NCBI RefSeq assembly: GCF_001552635.1
Contig: NZ_BCRO01000086.1
Coordinates: 1 to 55,314 of the forward strand
Origin: Actinomadura hibisca NBRC 15177
Lineage (GTDB): Bacteria; Actinomycetota; Actinomycetes; Streptosporangiales; Streptosporangiaceae
Direction of reading: 5' to 3'
DNA: 55,314 nucleotides
This document shows, in pieces, positions 50,490 through 55,314 of the stretch. Position numbers and translations under genes: made by a program. The notes beneath the pieces are model-generated. The model ran no database searches. It had not been told where the DNA came from and saw only the letters and a list, made by a program, of their open reading frames with translations. Position 1 is the first letter of the stretch. Each line of letters opens with the position of its first letter.

Positions 50490-51556
50490 TGAGCACGCGC
50501 ACGATCCCCCCGTCCCGCGTCGTCCTGGCCGTCGGCCTGTGCCTGGCGATGCTGACCTCGTTGGGCGGCTGCTCGCTGGACGGCTCGCTCGGCGGGCAGC
50601 GCACGATGACCGTCTACCTGCCGAAGGCCCGCTCCTTCTACAAGGAGTCCAAGGTCAAGGTGATGGGCGCCGACGTGGGCCTGGTGGACCGGGTGGAGAA
50701 CCAGGGCGACCGCATCAAGGTCACCTTCCACCTGGACCGCGAGGTGCCGCTGCCGCGCGGCGTGCAGGCGTCGATCGTCCCGCTGAACCTGGTCGGCGAG
50801 CGCAACCTCGTCCTGCACCCGGCCTGGCGGCCCGGCCAGGCCCGGGAGACCTCCAGCACCATCCCGATCGAGCGCACCCACGTGCCGGTCGAGGTGGACG
50901 ACGCGCTGGCCTCGTTCACCAACCTCGCCAACGCTCTCGACCCCACCAAGATGCAGACCGCGCTCGGCCGCGCCGCCGACTCCTTCGAGGGCAACGGCAG
51001 GGACTTCAACGCCACGCTGGAGCAGAGCGGCCGCCTGGTGGAGGGCATCGCCGGGCAGGACCAGGAGCTGCTGCAGGTCGCGCGCAACCTCGACCGGCTG
51101 GCCGGGGTCGTGCGCGGCCGCGAGCAGGTGCTCGGCCAGATGATCCGCAACTTCGGCGAGGCGACGCGGGTGCTCAGCGCCGAGCGCGGCGAACTGCAGG
51201 ACCTCATCAGCGGGCTGCTGGAGCTGTCGAGGAACGGCGGCAAGCTCGTCGACAAGTACAAGGGCCAGCTGCCCTACGACCTGGCGGTGCTGACCAAGGT
51301 CGCGCTGGTGCTGCGGGGCAACGCCCGATCGCTGGGCCAGCTGCTCGACGCGCTGCCCGGCATCAACAGCGCACTGATCAACGCCTACAACCCGAAGAAC
51401 AAGTCGTTGCAGATCCGCTTCGCGACCGACGCGTTCGTGCGGACCTGGCTCGCTACCATCCTCGGCCGCGAGTACACCACCTGCCCGCTGCCCAAGCCCA
51501 ACTCCAACTGCCCCTGGCAGGACGCGGGCGCGGGCGAGAACGGAGCACGCCGATGA
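50489..51556 (+). CDS. mceD: Mce protein D, lipoprotein-like
   Basis: 355 residues. The N-terminus is a lipoprotein signal (VVLAVGLCLAMLTSLGGCSLD; lipobox LGGC, Cys about 28), so the protein is probably lipid-anchored. MlaD domain ~38-115 (VKVMGADVGLVDRVE, VPLPRGVQASIVPLNLVGER), then helices. In mycobacteria only MceE is the classical lipoprotein; here both D and E carry a lipobox. ATGA overlap with mceE. Confidence 0.92.
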   Translation: MSTRTIPPSRVVLAVGLCLAMLTSLGGCSLDGSLGGQRTMTVYLPKARSFYKESKVKVMGADVGLVDRVENQGDRIKVTFHLDREVPLPRGVQASIVPLNLVGERNLVLHPAWRPGQARETSSTIPIERTHVPVEVDDALASFTNLANALDPTKMQTALGRAADSFEGNGRDFNATLEQSGRLVEGIAGQDQELLQVARNLDRLAGVVRGREQVLGQMIRNFGEATRVLSAERGELQDLISGLLELSRNGGKLVDKYKGQLPYDLAVLTKVALVLRGNARSLGQLLDALPGINSALINAYNPKNKSLQIRFATDAFVRTWLATILGREYTTCPLPKPNSNCPWQDAGAGENGARR

Positions 51557-52629
51557 CCATCCTGGGGCGCCGCGCGGCGGCGCTGGCACTGGCGGCGGCC
51601 GTCGGGGCGGGCGGCTGCTCCTACAAGACCGCCGGGGCGCCCGGCGGCGACCTCACCCTGACCGCGACGTTCGACGACGCGCAGGGCCTGGTCGCCGGGC
51701 ACAGCGTGAAGATGTCCGACGTCAACATCGGCAGCGTCACCAAGGTGGAGCTGGCCGGTTACAAGTCCAGGACGACCCTGTCGATCAAGGACGGGATCAG
51801 GCTGCCGCAGGGCACCCGCGCCGAGATCAAGGTGACCTCGCTGCTGGGCGAGAACTACGTGGACCTCGCCCTGCCGCCCGGCGGCAGCATGGACCGCGGC
51901 CCCTACCTGGCCGACAACGCCGCGATCGCCGACACCAGCGTGCAGCCGGCGTTCGAGCAGGTGGTGGGGCAGACCGGGCCGCTGCTGAAGGCGCTGGCGG
52001 GCGACGACATCGCGACCGTCGTCAACGCGGGCGCGACCGCGCTGGAGGGCCAGGGCGGCAAGCTCAACACCACCGTCGCCAAGTCCGCCGACCTGCTGAA
52101 GCTGTTCTCCGACCAGCGGCGCGAGCTCGGCGCGGCCGTGGACCAGTTCGCGCAGCTCGGCAGGTCGCTGGCCCGGGGCAGCGACGCGCTGGAGCGGGCA
52201 CCCGAGGAGCTGGAGAAGACCACGCGGCTGCTGAACGACAACAAGCACCGCATCCTGGCCACCGTCGACAAGCTCACCCGGATGGCCGCCCAGCTGAACG
52301 ACAAGGTGCTGGAAGGCCGCGTCGCCCGCTTCCGGACCCTGCTGAACGACCTCGACCCGGTCATCGCGCAGCTCGGCAACAACCGCACCCGCCTCACCAG
52401 GCTCGTCGACGGCCTGGTCACCTTCAGCAGGAAGCTCCCGGCCGCCACCTACGACGGCCAGCTGCTGCTCTACCCGCTGCTGCGGATCGTGTGGCCGGAC
52501 GGCAGCCCGGTGCTGCCGGGCCTCGGCGGGTCGGGCAAGGCCAAGCAGAGTGGGAAGGCCCCCGAGCTGCCCGACCAGCTGCGCGGCGCGTTGCCCGACC
52601 TCGACGACATCCTGGAGCCGCGCCGATGA
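51553..52629 (+). CDS. mceE: Mce protein E, lipoprotein
   Basis: 358 residues, equivalent in position to mycobacterial LprK-type MceE. Lipobox AGGC (Cys ~22, in VGAGGCSYKTAG), MlaD domain ~32-110 (DAQGLVAGHSVKMSDVNIGSV; LPQGTRAEIKVTSLLGENYV), long helical region, then a Gly/Pro/Lys-rich C-terminal tail. ATGA overlaps on both sides. Confidence 0.93.
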   Translation: MTILGRRAAALALAAAVGAGGCSYKTAGAPGGDLTLTATFDDAQGLVAGHSVKMSDVNIGSVTKVELAGYKSRTTLSIKDGIRLPQGTRAEIKVTSLLGENYVDLALPPGGSMDRGPYLADNAAIADTSVQPAFEQVVGQTGPLLKALAGDDIATVVNAGATALEGQGGKLNTTVAKSADLLKLFSDQRRELGAAVDQFAQLGRSLARGSDALERAPEELEKTTRLLNDNKHRILATVDKLTRMAAQLNDKVLEGRVARFRTLLNDLDPVIAQLGNNRTRLTRLVDGLVTFSRKLPAATYDGQLLLYPLLRIVWPDGSPVLPGLGGSGKAKQSGKAPELPDQLRGALPDLDDILEPRR

Positions 52630-53936
52630 CCAGGCGACTCGTGATCAACCTGGGGGTGTTCGCCACCCTGGCCGTGCTCATGGTGATCTGGGCGTTCAAC
52701 AGCGTGGTGCGGTTCGACTTCATCGACCGCCCGTACCACATCACCGTGGAGTTCGAGTCCTCGCCGGGCCTGCACCCGGGCTTCGAGGTGGACTACCTGG
52801 GCCTGCGCGTCGGCAAGATCGACTCGGTGCGGCTGGAGAAGGGCAAGGTCGTCGTCCGCCTCGACATCGAGCGCGGCGTGAAGATCCCGCAGGGCGTCAC
52901 CGCGGCCGCCGCGCGCAAGTCGGCGGTCGGCGAGCCGGTGGTGGAGCTGACGCCCGGCCCGAACGCGACGGGCGCGCCGCCGATCCGGGCCGGCACCGTG
53001 ATCCCGGTGTCGCAGACCAAGGTGCCGCCCAAGTACGGCGACCTGTTCGGCGCGGTGATCCAGACGCTGAAGGCCATCGACCCCAAGGACGCCGGGGTGC
53101 TCACCCACGAGCTGGCCGAGGGCTGGTCGGGCCGCGAGGGCTCGCTGCGCCAGATCATCCAGGGCGGCGACCAGCTCACCGCGACCTTCGCCGAGAACAG
53201 CGAGCTGCTGGACGGCCTCACCCGGGACCTCGGCAAGATCACCGGCGTGCTGAACCAGAACCGCGGCGACCTGGCCGCGGGCATCGACAACCTGGCCGCG
53301 CTGACCGGCGCGCTGCGCCAGGTGCGCGGCGAGATGGTGGAGCTGCGCGACACCGGGCCCGGCCTGCTGCGGACCGTCAACGGGCTGCTGGACGAAACCG
53401 GCCCGGACTTCGAGTGCACCATCGGCTCGCTGGCCAACCTCGGCATCAGCGAGCACAACCCCGACGTGCTGAACGACCTGCGCACCACCCTGCGCTACGC
53501 CGCCCCGCTGAAGAACGTCCTGGACAACGTGATCGGCGAGGACCAGGGCAAGCCGGTGCTGAACGTCGTCTTCCTGATCACCCTGCGGAAGGCCGCGACG
53601 CTGGAGTACAAGTACCCGCTGCCGCAGCCCGCGGTGAACAAGACGCTGAGCTGCCCCAACGGCCGCCAGCCGGTGACCACGCCGCAGAAGGGCTACACCG
53701 GCAAGGACCCGGGCCAGACGAATCCGACGCACGACCCGTCGGTGAACCGCCCCGACCCGGACGTCAGGGCGCGCCCGGCGGCGGGCACCGAGCGGGACTC
53801 TTCTGCCGGACCGCCCCTTTGGCTAGTCTACGTTCCCCCGGTCCTGGCCCTGCTGGTGCTGATCAAGGTCATGGCGGGTTCGGTGCCCGTGGTGTCCCGC
53901 CTGACGCGCCTGTCGCGGCTGCGCCGCAAGGACTGA
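52626..53936 (+). CDS. mceF: Mce protein F with C-terminal membrane helix
   Basis: 436 residues. N-terminal helix ~5-27, MlaD domain ~36-115 (SSPGLHPGFEVDYLGLRVGKID), helical region and a Pro/Asp-rich linker (~370-400). An additional hydrophobic segment follows near the C-terminus (PLWLVYVPPVLALLVLIKVM) and then a basic tail (RLSRLRRKD). With helices at both ends it would be anchored twice, unlike the other five. Confidence 0.92.
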   Translation: MTRRLVINLGVFATLAVLMVIWAFNSVVRFDFIDRPYHITVEFESSPGLHPGFEVDYLGLRVGKIDSVRLEKGKVVVRLDIERGVKIPQGVTAAAARKSAVGEPVVELTPGPNATGAPPIRAGTVIPVSQTKVPPKYGDLFGAVIQTLKAIDPKDAGVLTHELAEGWSGREGSLRQIIQGGDQLTATFAENSELLDGLTRDLGKITGVLNQNRGDLAAGIDNLAALTGALRQVRGEMVELRDTGPGLLRTVNGLLDETGPDFECTIGSLANLGISEHNPDVLNDLRTTLRYAAPLKNVLDNVIGEDQGKPVLNVVFLITLRKAATLEYKYPLPQPAVNKTLSCPNGRQPVTTPQKGYTGKDPGQTNPTHDPSVNRPDPDVRARPAAGTERDSSAGPPLWLVYVPPVLALLVLIKVMAGSVPVVSRLTRLSRLRRKD

Positions 53937-53965
53937 ATCCCCCCGACCCGCGAGGAGTGCCCGAA

Positions 53966-54982
53966 GTGACAGCCGAGACCCCCAAGGACGCCGCCGACGA
54001 CGTCGCGGAGACGCCGGCCGCGGAGGTCGAGGCCGCTGAGGAGGCGGCCGGGGCCGCCGGCGAGCCCGCCCCGCGCCCGGCCAAGCGCAAGCGCCGGGTG
54101 CGGGTGATCGAGGTCATCGAGGACGATGACGAGGACCTTGAGGACGTGCTGGAGGCGCTGGACGCCGAGGAGGCGGAGCAGCCGGCGGCGCGGAAACCGG
54201 CGGCGAAGGCGTCGGCCTCGGCGGCGAAGAAGGCGACCCCGGCCGCCGCCACGGCCGCCCCCGCCGCGACAGCCGTCAAGGAGAGGGAAGAGCCCGAGCC
54301 GGAACCCGCGCCCGCACCTCGCCCGTCGGGATCCGGCCCGAAGGAACCGGTCTCCCTGGACAAGGGATCGGGTGGTTCCTCGCTGCCACTGGTCCCGCTG
54401 CTGGTCGGGGTGGTGCTGGTGGCACTGCTGGCGACCCTGGCGCTCTGGCAGTGGCGCACCGCGAGCGGCCTGTCGGGCACCGAGGACGACCGGAAGGAGG
54501 TCGCGAAGGTGGCCTCCGACTACGGGAACCTGGCGCTCAACTACAACGCGTCCAACTACCAGAGCCAGATGGAGAAGGCCCAGAAACTGATGGGCGGCGA
54601 CCTGCTGGAGAACTTCAAGCAGTGCACGCTGCCGAACCTGGGCACGACGTTCAAGAGCCAGCCGCAGCTGGCGCTGACGTCGAAGACGACGCAGACGTTC
54701 GTGGGAAGCGTGGACCCGCGCTTCGCGACGGCGACGATCGCGGTGGACGTGGGGGTGAGCGGCGTGAGCAACGGGAGCACGCCGGCGACGAACATCCCGT
54801 CGAACCTGATCCGGCTGTCACTGGCGAAGGCGGGCGAGGACTGGAAGGTGACGCAGCAGTTCCCGTCGGGCGTCAACGAGCAGAAGCGGGGTTGCGAGGA
54901 GCAGCTGCCGGGGGTGCCTTCGGGGACGAACGGGGAGAAGCCGAAGGAGCAGGAGAAGAAGGAAGAGAAGCCGAAGAACTAG
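53966..54982 (+). CDS. Mce-associated membrane protein
   Basis: 338 residues. A long disordered N-terminus (1-~130) rich in Ala, Glu, Pro and Lys with an acidic run (VIEDDDEDLEDVLEALDAEE), a single membrane helix (~143-165, LPLVPLLVGVVLVALLATLALW) and a C-terminal ~150-residue NTF2-like domain, ending in a Lys/Glu tail. This is the standard design of Mce-associated (Mas) proteins that stabilise the importer. The GTG start has GAGGAG upstream, 29 nt after mceF. Confidence 0.88.
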   Translation: MTAETPKDAADDVAETPAAEVEAAEEAAGAAGEPAPRPAKRKRRVRVIEVIEDDDEDLEDVLEALDAEEAEQPAARKPAAKASASAAKKATPAAATAAPAATAVKEREEPEPEPAPAPRPSGSGPKEPVSLDKGSGGSSLPLVPLLVGVVLVALLATLALWQWRTASGLSGTEDDRKEVAKVASDYGNLALNYNASNYQSQMEKAQKLMGGDLLENFKQCTLPNLGTTFKSQPQLALTSKTTQTFVGSVDPRFATATIAVDVGVSGVSNGSTPATNIPSNLIRLSLAKAGEDWKVTQQFPSGVNEQKRGCEEQLPGVPSGTNGEKPKEQEKKEEKPKN

Positions 54983-55011
54983 GGCCTTGGGGCTGACGCG
55001 GCCCATCTGCG

Positions 55012-55028
55012 GCGCGACTTTGTTGCGC
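55012..55028 (+). terminator. Weak hairpin after the mce operon
   Basis: GCGCGAC-TTT-GTTGCGC pairs over 7 bp with one G-T wobble, 30 nt after the last stop codon. It is the only end-of-operon candidate seen. Confidence 0.3.
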
Positions 55029-55070
55029 TGGGGGCGGGCCACGCCAGCCCCGCGCCCTGCCCGTAACCAG

Positions 55071-55246
55071 CGACCGCAGCCCCGCGCTGCGTGCGTGCCC
55101 GGCGACCGCAACCCCGTGCTGCGTGCGTGCCCGGCGACCGCAACCCCGTGCTGCGTGCGTGCCCGGCGACCCCAGCCCCGTGCTGCGTGCGTGCCCGGCG
55201 ACCCCAGCCCCGCGCTGCGTGCGTGCCTGGCGACCCCAGCCCGCGC
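55071..55246. repeat. 32-bp tandem repeat, about 5.5 copies
   Basis: The core CTGCGTGCGTGCC recurs at 55087, 55119, 55151, 55183 and 55215, exactly 32 bp apart, with CGGCGACC and a variable GCAA or CCAG joining the units. A degenerate unit precedes and a broken one follows. Copies are head to tail without spacers. As 32 is not a multiple of 3 it is unlikely to code. The rest of 54983-55314 has no gene; a GGGGC / GCCCC hairpin lies at 55292-55304. Confidence 0.85.
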
Positions 55247-55314
55247 TCCGCACGAGCGCGCTGGCCTCAGCCACCGGGGACGGGGGTGCAGGGGGCAGCG
55301 CCCCTTGCCTCGTG

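Noticed and set aside
55071..55246. The tandem repeats as a CRISPR array
   Set aside because: Units adjoin without unique spacers, and no cas gene is near.
54873..55274. 133-codon minus-strand ORF across the tandem repeats
   Set aside because: It is a Gly/Arg-rich read-through of a 32-bp repeat whose frame shifts each unit. It has no ribosome-binding site and runs antisense into the Mce-associated gene.

Overview
The window is about 55 kb of very GC-rich DNA with third-position G/C bias, frequent GTG starts and many ATGA/GTGA gene overlaps. It contains an mce lipid-importer operon, WhiJ/Scr1-type regulators with DUF397 and DUF6879 partners, an ATP-dependent DNA ligase of the mycobacterial LigB type and numerous TetR regulators. 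Together these point to a filamentous actinomycete, most likely of the Streptosporangiales (Actinomadura-like). This placement rests on gene content only; no rRNA or tRNA gene was seen.

Positions 1-10,956 are an accessory region. It holds a CGNR regulator divergent from an epoxide hydrolase, a 37-codon peptide gene beside an isoaspartyl-type methyltransferase, two WhiJ-like regulatory loci and a secreted serine beta-lactamase-like protein. It ends in a 2.5-kb segment (a TPR-like protein of unknown role plus a likely toxin-antitoxin pair) bounded by two 40-bp direct repeats, one of which is the 3' end of sdaA. I read this as a small integrated element whose insertion restored the end of sdaA.

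Positions 10,917-15,435 are the glycine/serine operon gcvT-gcvH-glyA-sdaA, preceded by a tandem glycine riboswitch and a recognisable promoter: excess glycine is cleaved, converted to serine and deaminated to pyruvate. gcvP is not in the window. Next come a TetR-controlled ABC exporter (15.5-17.9 kb), an amine or polyamine utilisation operon (permease, glutamine-synthetase-like ligase, aldehyde dehydrogenase, SDR; 17.9-23.0 kb) with a divergent GntR regulator, a site-2 protease, a Cds1-like PLP enzyme, a membrane protein, LigB, a DUF3558-like protein, and a phosphopantetheinyl transferase preceded by a short transcript-like region with an 11-codon reading frame.

Positions 30.8-36.8 kb form an oxidative metabolism block: two different diiron proteins and an SDR in one operon, two TetR regulators overlapping tail to tail, palindromic operators in both divergent gaps, and a Baeyer-Villiger-type monooxygenase. 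Positions 36.8-40.4 kb are a tightly overlapped operon for a NitT/TauT-type importer with an O-methyltransferase gene where the ATPase gene would be expected. A TetR regulator, a secreted lysyl-oxidase-like protein, another TetR regulator, a lytic transglycosylase-like protein and a MarR regulator follow.

Positions 45.5-55.0 kb are a complete mce operon (two YrbE permeases, six Mce proteins, one Mce-associated protein) with a 13-codon leader frame coupled to the first permease gene. The window ends in a 32-bp tandem repeat.
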